Below, in pieces: positions 47,967 to 57,597 of a stretch of DNA of 64,000 bases (position 1 is its first letter; each line of letters opens with the position of its first letter). A program made the position numbers and the translations under genes. The notes beneath the pieces are model-generated. The model was not told the origin of the DNA and made no database searches. It saw only the letters and a list, made by a program, of their open reading frames with translations. Source of the stretch: Arachidicoccus sp. (GTDB lineage: Bacteria > Bacteroidota > Bacteroidia > Chitinophagales > Chitinophagaceae); the NCBI GenBank assembly GCA_028283605.1, contig JAPWKH010000026.1, positions 62,001-126,000 on the forward strand, read 5' to 3'.

Positions 47967-48176
47967 TTAAAAATCTTTTTTAGCAACTCCGTCGGCTATA
48001 GCTTTCAAGGCTTTGGTTTCGCTCAATATTGCACTCATCTTATTCCCTTTTCCATCATCTCCTTTTGCAATATATCCGCCACGTGCTGTTTTGGATACTA
48101 CAGCATTGTGCATCGGAACATCTTTTTCTTTAGTCTTTAAACAATAGGCTTTAATAAATTTTGAAGTGTCCATCAT
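47967..48176 (-). CDS. Small conserved-looking protein, unknown
   Basis: A 69-aa protein (the ATG at 48173 gives 68 aa), with a Lys- and Gly-rich core (VSKTARGGYIAKGDDGKGNKM) and an Ala/Lys helix at the end. It has no signal or membrane segment and is probably cytoplasmic. It has its own terminator, which supports its being a real gene. I have seen similar small proteins in Bacteroidota but cannot name the family with confidence. Confidence 0.6.
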   Translation of the reverse strand: MMDTSKFIKAYCLKTKEKDVPMHNAVVSKTARGGYIAKGDDGKGNKMSAILSETKALKAIADGVAKKDF

Positions 48177-48378
48177 ACATTTTTTTAATTAAAAAATTAC
48201 TGTTCACAACCGAAAGATAATATTTAATCGGAATATGAGCGATAAAAGTAAGATATTTTATAATTAACGTGAATTTAATATCTGAAAATATAGAATTATT
48301 AATGATTCAGGGATAGCAGCTGATTAATGATTTTCTGTAGCAGTTTAAATAGCACAGGCTCTCAAAAAATGAAATATT

Positions 48379-48879
48379 TTATCTCAATTGTGATAGTAAA
48401 ATCAACAGCCATAAAGCCTCGCAGCTCATTTGTTGTCTTAAAATTTTTAACGCCTTTCTCATATGTTGTTCTACTGTATTAATTGAAATTCCTAATAATG
48501 CAGAGACTTCTTTATTGCTCAAATTGCTATCCTTACGCAACAAAAAAACTTTTCTGCATTGTTCCGGCAATTTTTCTATTCCTATTTCATATTGTTTTAG
48601 CAGCTCTTTATGACGAATATAATTTCCAACATTATCATCAGCATAAGCCAAATGGTCATGCAACGATTGAAGTGACAGCAATTCAATATGACTTCTAAAA
48701 TAATTAACGATTTCATTTTTTAGGATTACATGCAAATACCCAAGCGGCTCACCTTCTATATGAATTCCTTTCTCATAAAATTTGAGAAAAGTATTTTGGG
48801 CAATCTCCTCCGCAATTTCTATACTGCCCGTTTTTTGATAAGCCCGTTGTACCATTTTCTTTATATACTTAAGATACAA
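48379..48879 (-). CDS. ECF RNA polymerase sigma factor lacking a normal start codon
   Basis: A 166-aa protein from a TTG at 48879, with region 2 (EIAEEIAQNTFLKFYEKG) and region 4 (LPEQCRKVFLLRKDSNLSNKEVSALLGISINTVEQHMRKALKIL). The frame stays open upstream to 48987 and encodes clear sigma region 1.2/2.1 sequence (LLELWQSGNEQGFTELYLKY), but no ATG, GTG or TTG occurs there; only ATA, ATC or ATT codons (48943-48966) could serve. The true start is therefore non-standard or has been lost. It is divergent from the fecR/susCD genes it presumably controls, unlike the collinear sigma genes of the other two loci. Confidence 0.82.
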   Translation of the reverse strand: MYLKYIKKMVQRAYQKTGSIEIAEEIAQNTFLKFYEKGIHIEGEPLGYLHVILKNEIVNYFRSHIELLSLQSLHDHLAYADDNVGNYIRHKELLKQYEIGIEKLPEQCRKVFLLRKDSNLSNKEVSALLGISINTVEQHMRKALKILRQQMSCEALWLLILLSQLR

Positions 48880-49076
48880 TTCTGTAAATCCCTGCTCATT
48901 CCCTGATTGCCAAAGCTCTAAAAGTTGCTTATCGCTGCTTGATATGTTCCTGGTATGATTGATAATTTTGGATTTAGAAATACTAAATTATAGCAATTAA
49001 ATAATATAAAATTATTATAAAAAATATTTTTCTTCACTAACGGCAATACATTATTTTTTCGTGTATATAGAGGACA

Positions 49077-50234
49077 ATGTGCTTAACACATCATATTATG
49101 GACAAACAACAATTAAAAATAATATTAGATAAATATATTGAGGGTACTTGTTCAGAAGAAGAACTACAAGTATTTGAACAGTGGTACAAAACCTTAGACG
49201 AATATTCCAAAGAAAATATTCCGGATGAATATTTTGGTAATGAATCAGAATATAGCATAAAGATGCTGCAAGATTTTCTATCATTGAAGGCTAAAAATAA
49301 AATACAGAAAACCAAAAGGATTAATCTATATTTCAAAGTGGCTGTAGCCGCTATCATTATTCTGGGCATTGGAACAGGTATTTTTTGGAAATTATACCGT
49401 GTGAGCAGAAGTAAGCAAACTATTACAGTAGTCCGAAACGATGCTGCTCCGGGCCATGATGGCGCTGTACTAACGCTTGCAGATGGCAGTGAAGTTATGT
49501 TGGACAGCACTGCAAGCGGCGCGGTTGCACAGCAGGCAGGTGTACAGGTTATTAATGCAAAAGGTCAATTAGTATATAACGAAAATAGTACTGCTGCAAC
49601 AACGCAAATTACCTACAACACTTTAACTACACCTAAAGCAAGGCAATACAAGTTAGTGTTGCCCGATGGCACTAAAGTTTGGCTCAATTCTGCCAGCAGC
49701 ATTCATTATCCTGTGGCATTTTCCGGGAAGGAAAGAATAGTGGAGATAACAGGCGAAGCATATTTTGAAGTAATGCACAATGCTGCAATACCTTTTAAAG
49801 TAATAACCGCCGGCAATACTATTGAAGATATAGGTACGGAGTTTGATATAAACGCTTATGAAGACGAATCAAATACCAAAACTACATTACTTCAAGGTGC
49901 TGTTAAAGTAAACGGAACATTATTGCATCCGGGAGAAGAAGCAAGTATCAGTAAACAATCGGGCGCTATAGCTGTAAGCAAAGCTGATACCGATGATGCC
50001 ATTGCATGGGTTAATGGGCAACTGTCGCTTGAGTGCGATAATATCCAAACCCTGCTACGCCGGATAGGTCGTTGGTATAATGTAGATATTAAGTATGATG
50101 GCAGCCTTCCCAACACAGCTTTATTTGGCTCGGTAAGCAGAAATGTATATTTATCTCAGGTATTGAAAGCATTGGCTGCTTACGGCGTTAATGCCCGGCA
50201 GCAAGGCAACACAGTAATTGTTTCTGCAAAATAA
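49077..50234 (+). CDS. FecR family anti-sigma factor (third locus)
   Basis: A 385-aa protein (ATG 49077; ATG 49098, beginning MDKQQLKIILDKYIEG, is equally good). An N-terminal anti-sigma region is followed by one transmembrane helix (about 85-107), the FecR domain (GHDGAVLTLADGSEVMLD, VLPDGTKVWLNSASSIHYP, VEITGEAYFEVMH) and an STN-like end (YLSQVLKALAAYGVNAR). It is intact, unlike the copy at 20875. It controls the divergent sigma factor and receives the signal from the SusC that follows. Confidence 0.93.
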   Translation: MCLTHHIMDKQQLKIILDKYIEGTCSEEELQVFEQWYKTLDEYSKENIPDEYFGNESEYSIKMLQDFLSLKAKNKIQKTKRINLYFKVAVAAIIILGIGTGIFWKLYRVSRSKQTITVVRNDAAPGHDGAVLTLADGSEVMLDSTASGAVAQQAGVQVINAKGQLVYNENSTAATTQITYNTLTTPKARQYKLVLPDGTKVWLNSASSIHYPVAFSGKERIVEITGEAYFEVMHNAAIPFKVITAGNTIEDIGTEFDINAYEDESNTKTTLLQGAVKVNGTLLHPGEEASISKQSGAIAVSKADTDDAIAWVNGQLSLECDNIQTLLRRIGRWYNVDIKYDGSLPNTALFGSVSRNVYLSQVLKALAAYGVNARQQGNTVIVSAK

Positions 50235-50402
50235 CAGGTTTCAACAGAGCAAAGAATGTGAAGCTAGCCAGTTTGTTTGCTTAGTTATACATCCTGCCTT
50301 TGCGAAAAATGTAAAGAATATAAGGCATTATAATTTGTAATTTATAATTCAAACTCCAGTAGCATGAGCCCGTAAATCAAAAACGCAGGCAACAAAATAA
50401 AA

Positions 50403-50431
50403 GCCGGAAACAAATGCGACTTGTTACCGGC
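50403..50431 (+). promoter_or_regulatory. Hairpin between fecR and susC (third locus)
   Basis: GCCGG-A-AACA pairs with TGTT-A-CCGGC, a 9-bp stem interrupted by one A-A mismatch, with a 9-nt loop. No T-run follows. It has the same position and CCGG-bearing arms as the hairpins at 17916 and 22054. Confidence 0.55.
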
Positions 50432-50513
50432 CAAAACAATGGATTGCCCGGAAAACCCGATACCGGTTAAGAAATCAAGTTATTCACGTTTAAAACCCAA
50501 ACTAAGCAAAAGT

Positions 50514-53500
50514 ATGAAACTTATTGTTTCCCGCAACGCTCTTTTACCGAGAGGCAGTTCATTTAATTTATTATGGAAAATTATGCGGCTGACTGTATTC
50601 TTCTTATTCATTACTGTACTCCATGTATGCGCAAAAACTTATTCTCAGCGTATAACCATTCACCAAAGCAATATTTCGGTACATCATGCGCTAGATGAAA
50701 TAAAAAAGCAAACGGGCTATTCATATATAGCCGACAGAGCGCTGCTAAAGAATACGCCGCCTTTAGATCTTAATCTGGATAATGCTTCATTACCCGAAGC
50801 TTTGCAACAATGCCTTCGCGGCTTGCCATACACTTATACGCTAGAGGAAGAAATGATTGTAATAAAACGAAAGCCGCTAACCTTGCTAACTGCTTCTGCA
50901 ACAGATTCCCTGCTAATTCTCCCCGTTAAGATAATACAAGGGCGTGTAACTGACAGCACGGGTACCCCATTGGTAGGTGCGGCCGTCAAGGTACGTGGTA
51001 CCAATAACGGCGCCCTCACGGACAGCAAAGGCAATTTCAACCTGTCCGTGCCAGACGGCAATGCGGTGATCGAGGTCAGCTTTGTCGGCTATGCCACGGC
51101 CAGTATTACTGTGGGAAATGAAAGGTTTTTCACGGTGAGAATGACGGCCATGGACAATTATCTCAACGAAACGATTATGCAGGCTTACGGTACGACTTCT
51201 AGAAGACTCAATACCGGCAATATTGTCAAAGTTGATTCGAAAGATATTGATAGGCAACCTGTCATGAATCCTTTGGCAGCTTTGGATGGTCTGGTGCCCG
51301 GTTTGGTGGTAACACAAACGACCGGATTGTCCGGTGGTGCTTTTAAAGTGCAACTAAGAGGCCGCACGGCCATTGACCAATCCTTAAGCGACGACCAGCC
51401 TTTGTTTGTGGTGGATGGTGTGCCTTTGAGTACCAATAACGGAACGCTAAGTGTGATTGGATCTGCTATCGGAACCCCTGGTTCCAGTGCTAACCAACCG
51501 GGCGGTATCAGCCCATTCAATAGTATCAATCCAAAAGACATAGAAAGCATTGAAGTATTGAAAGATGCCGATGCCACAGCTATCTACGGCTCCCGTGGTG
51601 CCAATGGCGTGGTTTTGATCACGACCAAAAAAGGGAAAGTTGGCAAGACGAAAATTGATTTCAATACCTACGCCGGATTCAGCAGACCTTCCTCACGGGT
51701 GAAAATGATGAATACGCAACAATACATTGCGATGCGCAAGCAGGCTTTCGTCAATGACGGTGTGACGCCTACTAAAAGTACTGCGTATGATTTTTTGGTG
51801 TGGGACACGACGCGTTATACGGATTTTGCTAAGCTATTGGCGGGCAATACGGCACACAGCAATGATGCGGAGCTGACCATATCCGGCGGGACGACCAATA
51901 CGCAATTTTTCGTAGGTGGCGGCTATCACCGGGAAACAACCATTTTCCCCGGCAATTTTGCGGACAACCGCGGCTCGATGCATGTGAATATCAACCATAG
52001 TTCCAATGACCAGCGGTTCAAGATGCAGTTCTCGTCCAGTTATTCCAGTGATGTCAATAAGATTATAGCATATGACATTTCCAGATATACCAGTTATGCC
52101 CCTAATCTAAGACTTTATGATAGTTTGGGAAATATAGCATGGAATGAAGGAGGGTATGTTGTAGCTGCAGCAAGGAATCCGCTTGCTTATTTCTTAAATA
52201 ATACTTACAACGCCAAAACAAATACTTTATTAGGTAACTTATTGTTGAGTTATGAAATCCTGAAAGGACTAATTATCCGTAGCAGCTTCGGATATAATAC
52301 GTATAAAACAGATGAAATACAACTATATCCAATGACGGCCCAAAATCCGGCAAATGCCCCCTATCGGTATTCGACATTTTCCACCAACAATTTTGAGAGC
52401 TGGATCATCGAACCACAGGCGGAATATAAAAAACAGATAGCAAAAGGAAAATTGAATGTGCTGATAGGCGGCACGTGGCAGTCCAATAACCAGAACGGCG
52501 AATATATTAATGCCACAGGTTATGGCAGCGATGCGTTGATGGAATCCTTGAGTGGTGCTTCCAGTATATCCGGTAGCCGTTGGAATACACCCTATAAATA
52601 CAGTGCGTTTTTTGGCCGTGTCAATTATAACTGGGAGGACAAGTACCTTATCAATCTGACGACTCGCAGGGACGGCAGCAGCCGGTTTGCGCCACAAAAC
52701 AGATTTGCCAATTTCGGGGCTATCGGTGCCGGCTGGATTTTCAGCAATGAATCTTTATTTAAGGAAAATGTTTCCTGGTTAAGCTTTGGTAAGTTACGTG
52801 CCAGTTATGGCGTTACGGGCAATGACAAGATCACGGATTACCAGTATCTGGATACTTGGGCTTCATCTTCCAGTCCTTATGGAAGTACTTACGGTTTGAG
52901 ACCGGGTAAATTGTACAATCCGGATTACCATTGGGAGAAGAACAAAAAAGCGGAAGTAGGGTTGGAACTGGGTTTCCTGCAAGACAAGATTTTAGTCACG
53001 ACGAGTTATTACAACAATCGGAGCAGCAACCAATTGGTAAGTTACAATCTTCCCATCACGACAGGGTTTGCCAGTATCGCGATGAATATGCCTGCGCTGG
53101 TAGAAAATTCCGGTTGGGAATTGACGCTCAACACGAGCAATATCAAAACGACGGATTTTAAATGGACGACTTCTGCCAATATCAGCATACCCAGGAATAA
53201 ATTATTGTCCTTTCCAGATCTAGCAACATCCTCTTATTATGCCCAGTATATTATAGGAAAACCATTGAATATCATCAACCGTTACACTTATACCGGGGTA
53301 GATCCTACTACCGGTTTATATACGGTATTGGATAAAAATAAGGACGGTCAATATACTTGGTTGGACTATTCGTATTTTGGTACGACTGACCCTAAGTCCT
53401 TTGGTGGCTTGCAAAATACTTTCAACTATAAAGGTTGGCAACTGGATTTTGCTTTTTCCTTTCGTAAACAAATCGGCCTCAATTATTTAAGTCAAATTGC

Positions 53501-53870
53501 ATCTAATTACGGAACTGTATTTAATAATCTTCCAGCGGATCTTATAGGTAAATTTTGGACTTCTCCGGGAGATCAATCAAAGTTACAGCGGGTAAGTAGA
53601 GCTACATCAGGAAACGCATATCAGGCATTGTCATTATTTCAGGTTTCCAATGGGATATATAGCGATGCTTCATTTGTCCGCCTGCGTAATGCGGCATTAT
53701 CCTATAATATAGCAATGTCCCGATGGCATATTTCCAATGCTCGCATTTACGTACAAGGTCAAAATTTATTTACCATTACCGGTTACAAAATAGGGGATCC
53801 GGAAACACAGAATTGGAAAAGGACACCTCCTTTGAGAACTTTTATTGCGGGAATTCAAATTTTATTTTAA
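50514..53870 (+). CDS. SusC/RagA family TonB-dependent transporter (third locus)
   Basis: About 1118 aa from ATG 50514. The frame is open to 50421, with ATG 50439 as an alternative, but 50514 gives the usual short leader before the signal helix at about 50580. Domains: signal, STN (about 55-125), carboxypeptidase-like beta-sandwich (IQGRVTDSTGTPLVGAAVKV), plug (MQAYGTTSRRLNTGNIVKVD) and barrel. The coding DNA alternates between AT-rich stretches and visibly GC-rich ones (about 50940-52040 and 52330-53160), as if assembled by recombination. Substrate unknown; no glycosidase is linked. Confidence 0.93.
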   Translation: MKLIVSRNALLPRGSSFNLLWKIMRLTVFFLFITVLHVCAKTYSQRITIHQSNISVHHALDEIKKQTGYSYIADRALLKNTPPLDLNLDNASLPEALQQCLRGLPYTYTLEEEMIVIKRKPLTLLTASATDSLLILPVKIIQGRVTDSTGTPLVGAAVKVRGTNNGALTDSKGNFNLSVPDGNAVIEVSFVGYATASITVGNERFFTVRMTAMDNYLNETIMQAYGTTSRRLNTGNIVKVDSKDIDRQPVMNPLAALDGLVPGLVVTQTTGLSGGAFKVQLRGRTAIDQSLSDDQPLFVVDGVPLSTNNGTLSVIGSAIGTPGSSANQPGGISPFNSINPKDIESIEVLKDADATAIYGSRGANGVVLITTKKGKVGKTKIDFNTYAGFSRPSSRVKMMNTQQYIAMRKQAFVNDGVTPTKSTAYDFLVWDTTRYTDFAKLLAGNTAHSNDAELTISGGTTNTQFFVGGGYHRETTIFPGNFADNRGSMHVNINHSSNDQRFKMQFSSSYSSDVNKIIAYDISRYTSYAPNLRLYDSLGNIAWNEGGYVVAAARNPLAYFLNNTYNAKTNTLLGNLLLSYEILKGLIIRSSFGYNTYKTDEIQLYPMTAQNPANAPYRYSTFSTNNFESWIIEPQAEYKKQIAKGKLNVLIGGTWQSNNQNGEYINATGYGSDALMESLSGASSISGSRWNTPYKYSAFFGRVNYNWEDKYLINLTTRRDGSSRFAPQNRFANFGAIGAGWIFSNESLFKENVSWLSFGKLRASYGVTGNDKITDYQYLDTWASSSSPYGSTYGLRPGKLYNPDYHWEKNKKAEVGLELGFLQDKILVTTSYYNNRSSNQLVSYNLPITTGFASIAMNMPALVENSGWELTLNTSNIKTTDFKWTTSANISIPRNKLLSFPDLATSSYYAQYIIGKPLNIINRYTYTGVDPTTGLYTVLDKNKDGQYTWLDYSYFGTTDPKSFGGLQNTFNYKGWQLDFAFSFRKQIGLNYLSQIASNYGTVFNNLPADLIGKFWTSPGDQSKLQRVSRATSGNAYQALSLFQVSNGIYSDASFVRLRNAALSYNIAMSRWHISNARIYVQGQNLFTITGYKIGDPETQNWKRTPPLRTFIAGIQILF

Positions 53871-53881
53871 TAAAATAATAA

Positions 53882-55285
53882 ATGAACATGAAAAAAATAT
53901 TTAATTTTAAAAAATTACAACTTGGTCTGATGATCCTTTATACAAGCATCATTGTCTCTTGCAGTAAATTTGTAGAGGTAGCAGATCCCATAGACCAACT
54001 TACAAAGGATTTCGTGTTTTCTGACTCTACTTCTACAGAAGGTACTGTTGTCGGCATATATTCAAATGCGGGATCTTTATATGGATTCCTTGCTAAAAAT
54101 ATAACTTTATATTCTGGTCTTAGTGCAGATGAATTTGTAAACTATACTCCGAATTCAGAGTATGATGTTTATGCCAATAATGAATTAACCTCCCAAAATA
54201 TTTTTTATTGGTATTACCCTTACAATGTTATATACTCTTGTAATACAGTCATACAAAGCCTTAGCAATAGCTCGATTACTGAAACTCAAAAAAATCGTTT
54301 GATAGGGGAATGTAAGTTTATGCGGGCGTTGAATTACTTTTATCTGGTCAATTTATTTGGCGGTGTACCTTTGGCGGTGACGGATGATTATAAGATAAAC
54401 AGATTACTACCAAGGGCAGATACTACTATCATCTATAATCAGATCGTCTCGGATTTACAGGACGCAAAAAGTAAATTAAGTACGACCTATGTTGGTTCGG
54501 ACAAAACAAGAGCCAATAAATGTGCGGCTACGGCCTTATTGGCGAGGGTGTATTTGTACCGAAAGGATTATACCAATGCAGCAAAGGAAGCGTCCGAAAT
54601 AATCAATACGGGTACTTACTCGCTAAGTAACTTAAGCAATGTTTTTCTTTTTAATAGTTCTGAAGCTATTTTTCAGTTTACCGCTCCTACAAATCAGTCG
54701 TCCGTTACTTCAGACGCATCTTCATTTGTTCCCTATTCTTCCACTACATATCCTACTTTTCTTATTCGGGATGGATTGTTAGGAGCTTTTGAATCGGGTG
54801 ACCAAAGAAGGAGCAATTGGATAAAATCAAGTACAATTAGTGGCAAAACCTATTCTTATCCTTATAAGTATAAAATATATAGTGTTACTACAGGATCTTC
54901 CATGCCGGAAGGCACAGTTTTGCTTCGATTAGCAGAGCTGTATTTAATCCGGGCGGAAGCCTTGGCGCAACAAAACGATTTGGTGAATGCCATTAAGGAT
55001 CTGGATGTGATCCGCAACAGGGCGGGATTATCCTTAATCGGAACGACCGCTCCCAGTATTAACAAACAAGCTTTGCTGGACACCATAGACCACGAAAACC
55101 GCATTGAGTTCTTTGCGGAATGTGGCCACCGATGGTTGGACCTGAAACGCCTGGGAAAAGCGGATGCCGTATTAGGAGCATTAAAGCCGGCGACCTGGCA
55201 AACAACGGATCAATTGTATCCAATCGGATCTGATATTCTTTTGGCGGATCCGAACGTGACGCAAAATCCGGGATATACGCAATAA
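53882..55285 (+). CDS. RagB/SusD family lipoprotein (third locus)
   Basis: A 467-aa lipoprotein (IIVSCSKF, Cys near residue 27). SusD marks are IGECKFMRALNYFYLVNLFGGVPLA, LAELYLIRAEALAQ, DHENRIEFFAECGHRWLDLKRLG and the final TQNPGYTQ. It starts 11 bp behind its SusC. The N-terminal two-thirds are AT-rich and the last quarter (from about 54900) is GC-rich, continuing the mosaic pattern of the upstream gene. It is shorter than the SusD proteins of the mannan loci. Confidence 0.92.
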   Translation: MNMKKIFNFKKLQLGLMILYTSIIVSCSKFVEVADPIDQLTKDFVFSDSTSTEGTVVGIYSNAGSLYGFLAKNITLYSGLSADEFVNYTPNSEYDVYANNELTSQNIFYWYYPYNVIYSCNTVIQSLSNSSITETQKNRLIGECKFMRALNYFYLVNLFGGVPLAVTDDYKINRLLPRADTTIIYNQIVSDLQDAKSKLSTTYVGSDKTRANKCAATALLARVYLYRKDYTNAAKEASEIINTGTYSLSNLSNVFLFNSSEAIFQFTAPTNQSSVTSDASSFVPYSSTTYPTFLIRDGLLGAFESGDQRRSNWIKSSTISGKTYSYPYKYKIYSVTTGSSMPEGTVLLRLAELYLIRAEALAQQNDLVNAIKDLDVIRNRAGLSLIGTTAPSINKQALLDTIDHENRIEFFAECGHRWLDLKRLGKADAVLGALKPATWQTTDQLYPIGSDILLADPNVTQNPGYTQ

Positions 55286-55296
55286 GGATAACGGTT

Positions 55297-55470
55297 GTCA
55301 TCCCGAGCGGAGTGGTCTCCGGTCGGGAGCGCAAAAAAGCAGCAGACCTCTCGGCTGCGCTCGAGGTGACGCCGAGATTGCTTCCTCGGTCGTACCTCCC
55401 TCATCACAATGACGCCTCATTTTCAATGAGTTGAAAATAGCGACGTCATTGCGAACGAAGTGAATCAATC
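55297..55470. repeat. Palindromic intergenic repeat (REP/MITE-like)
   Basis: GTCATCCCGAGCGGAG and CTGCGCTCGAGGTGAC are inverted at 13 of 16 positions. A second unit runs from GCCGAGATTGCTTCCTCGG to CATCACAATGACG, followed by GACGTCATTGCGAACGAAG. These GTCATTGCGA/GTCATCCCGA modules are a widespread type of intergenic repeat in Bacteroidota genomes. It separates the susD gene from the thioredoxin-like gene and is much more GC-rich than ordinary spacers here. Confidence 0.75.
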
Positions 55471-55516
55471 CCGAACTAAAAATCATTTCAATTTTAAATT
55501 ACCTCAAAATCTAATA

Positions 55517-56797
55517 ATGAAAAGAATCATTTTTTTGTTTTTGTTAATTTGCCTCAGTAAGACAAGCACTTATGCCCAGCATAGGTACGTAAAGATCGGC
55601 GAACTCGTCCCATCCGTATCTTTTGAGGTCAGCCACTATCCATTCCCTAAAGCCAGTATCGAAGACTTCCGGGGCAAATATATCCTCCTTGACCTGTGGG
55701 GCGTCCACTGTGGCGGATGCATAGAAATGATGCCCTATGTGCAACGCTTGCAAGCGCAATATAAAAACAAGTTGCAAGTAATAATGGTCACCAAAAATAC
55801 CAAAGCGGAAGTGGTCAAACTGGCGCAGCATTCCGAAAATGTACGCAATGACAGGTTGCCGTCCGTGATGGGCGATTCCGCATTTGCCGGGCTGTTTGAC
55901 TATCGTTGGTTGCCCACTTATGTATGGATAGACCCCAACGGCATAATCCGTTACATCACGGGCGGGGAAGCGGTCACGGATTCCAATGTACATGCATTTG
56001 TATCGGGGGAAAGGTTACTTGTAAAGGAAAAGAAAGATATTTGGATCGATGATAATGATCCCGCATTGGTGGCCTGGTATCCTTATACACAAAAAATTGG
56101 CATTTATTCTTACCTGGCGCCCCGTGCGGAATATAGTAGTGCGGGTGGTAGCGCAAGGGGAACCAATCAGCAGGGAAATATATGGCATATCCGGGATGAT
56201 GGTGCATTCATGAAAGATTTGTACAAAACAGCCTACCAAATGAAATCTATGTGGGCATCTTCCGAAAGGGTTATCTTACACATCAAGGACAGCGCTTTGT
56301 TTGCCCCTAAGGATACGACTGGAAATGACCAACGTTTTGTTTATGAATTGATTTCCAACAATAATGCTCCCACCGCTAAAGTGTACAGACAAATGCAGTC
56401 AGAGCTCGACCTGTTCTGCAATGCCAGGAGTTCGCTGCAAAAAAAGGAACTGACCTGTTATGTGTTGAAAAAATTGCCGGGTTCTGATGTCCATCTTCAT
56501 GCAAAGGATACGACCCAACGACCCAATGGCGATGAGGATTCCAAATTGGGAACCTATAATGCCACTAATGTTCGTTGGATGTGGGTATGGAGCGAAATCA
56601 GCTATGCACTTTATGCCCCGCACCAGTTGCTGGACGAAAGCGGGATCGATCGGCAGATGAAAGTGGATTTCAAGTTCAACCGAAAGCACTGGAACAATAT
56701 CCCGCTACTAAACGAAGAATTAAAACCCTATGGCCTGTATGTCTCCGTCGAAAAGCGCCTGTTGGATTGCATCGTGATCGAAGATGATAAACCGTAG
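55517..56797 (+). CDS. TlpA-like thioredoxin-fold protein with large C-terminal domain
   Basis: About 426 aa from ATG 55517 (an in-frame ATG at 55460 would give a leader without signal features). A signal peptide (about 1-20, ending TYAQ) precedes a TlpA/AhpC-type thioredoxin domain with the redox motif WGVHCGGCIEMMPYVQ, a cis-Pro-type segment LPTYVWIDPNG, and a C-terminal domain of about 250 residues of unknown role. SusC-SusD-TlpA sets are common in Bacteroidota and may handle proteins or peptides. The coding DNA is GC-rich relative to the surroundings. Confidence 0.82.
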   Translation: MKRIIFLFLLICLSKTSTYAQHRYVKIGELVPSVSFEVSHYPFPKASIEDFRGKYILLDLWGVHCGGCIEMMPYVQRLQAQYKNKLQVIMVTKNTKAEVVKLAQHSENVRNDRLPSVMGDSAFAGLFDYRWLPTYVWIDPNGIIRYITGGEAVTDSNVHAFVSGERLLVKEKKDIWIDDNDPALVAWYPYTQKIGIYSYLAPRAEYSSAGGSARGTNQQGNIWHIRDDGAFMKDLYKTAYQMKSMWASSERVILHIKDSALFAPKDTTGNDQRFVYELISNNNAPTAKVYRQMQSELDLFCNARSSLQKKELTCYVLKKLPGSDVHLHAKDTTQRPNGDEDSKLGTYNATNVRWMWVWSEISYALYAPHQLLDESGIDRQMKVDFKFNRKHWNNIPLLNEELKPYGLYVSVEKRLLDCIVIEDDKP

Positions 56798-57018
56798 TTG
56801 CACAAAAATTATATGCCGCAAAATCCTGCAAGCAGAGGCTTTTTGGCAAATAGCGTTTACCGTAGCATTCACCAGGCATACTGTTTTGTTTATGGCGTGT
56901 TCTGCAACGCAAAACACATATATAGTTACATCATATACTTGCTGCATCATCACAATAGCGTGTTCTGTCATTCAAAAAGTGTATGTAATAATTTTATCAC
57001 TATAAAACAATCAAAATA
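56798..57018. other. Intergenic stretch without a recognisable gene
   Basis: Short open frames are found on both strands, but none has a convincing start or composition. It follows the thioredoxin-like gene and precedes the fragment at 57019. Confidence 0.4.
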
Positions 57019-57390
57019 AGCCAGGAAATCTATCACATTCCGCAAACGCCTACGGCGTTCTATCATTTTCATGTAAATGCCATAGAGCTTTGCGCCGCCA
57101 GTGCTACAGCATGGAATATTCCGGCTGATACGATGGCGGCGATTGCCGCGCTGCAAACCAATTATGCTACGGCATACAGCACAGCTGCAAACCTCGCCAC
57201 ACGAAGCCCTTCGGCTACCGCCGCAAGAGATGTCTCGCAGGACGCCTTAAGCCAGGCGCTTACAGATCTCCACAATGTCAATAATGCTACACGATCACAC
57301 GAACCAATCGTATTTCAGACTATTCAGAGAGGACAAACTTGCTTCGGTTTTGGTCGTTGTGTAAATAAAAACGGGAAAGTCGGTCCGTAG
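57019..57390 (+). pseudogene. Fragment of a Bacteroidota helical protein, no start codon
   Basis: One frame is open from 56983 to 57390. From about 57040 it encodes PTAFYHFHVNAIELC, WNIPADTMAAIAALQTNYATAY and ARDVSQDALSQALTDL, a pattern I associate with a common uncharacterised Bacteroidota family with a W-x-I-P motif and Ala-rich helices. No ATG precedes it after the double stop at 56977, and after LHNVNNATRSHEP the sequence no longer looks like the family. Probably a truncated relic. The family memory is vague. Confidence 0.45.
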
Positions 57391-57551
57391 AGCAGTTTGT
57401 TTTCAGAAAAAATTCCATAGGCGATTATTTTTCATGCACGATAAAGGGGCTTCATTTCAATGTAGTCCCTTTGTTTTCTGCAACAGATTTTAATAATACA
57501 ACGACATATCTCTGACAGAACTCTTACCTGATTTTACATTTAAATAATTCC

Positions 57552-57559
57552 TACCTTTG
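57552..57559 (+). promoter_or_regulatory. Promoter -7 box for ileS
   Basis: TACCTTTG is an exact TAnnTTTG match, 38 bp before the ileS ATG. Confidence 0.5.
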
Positions 57560-57597
57560 CGCTCATTTTATATAATATATCACGCGGATTACTTTTT

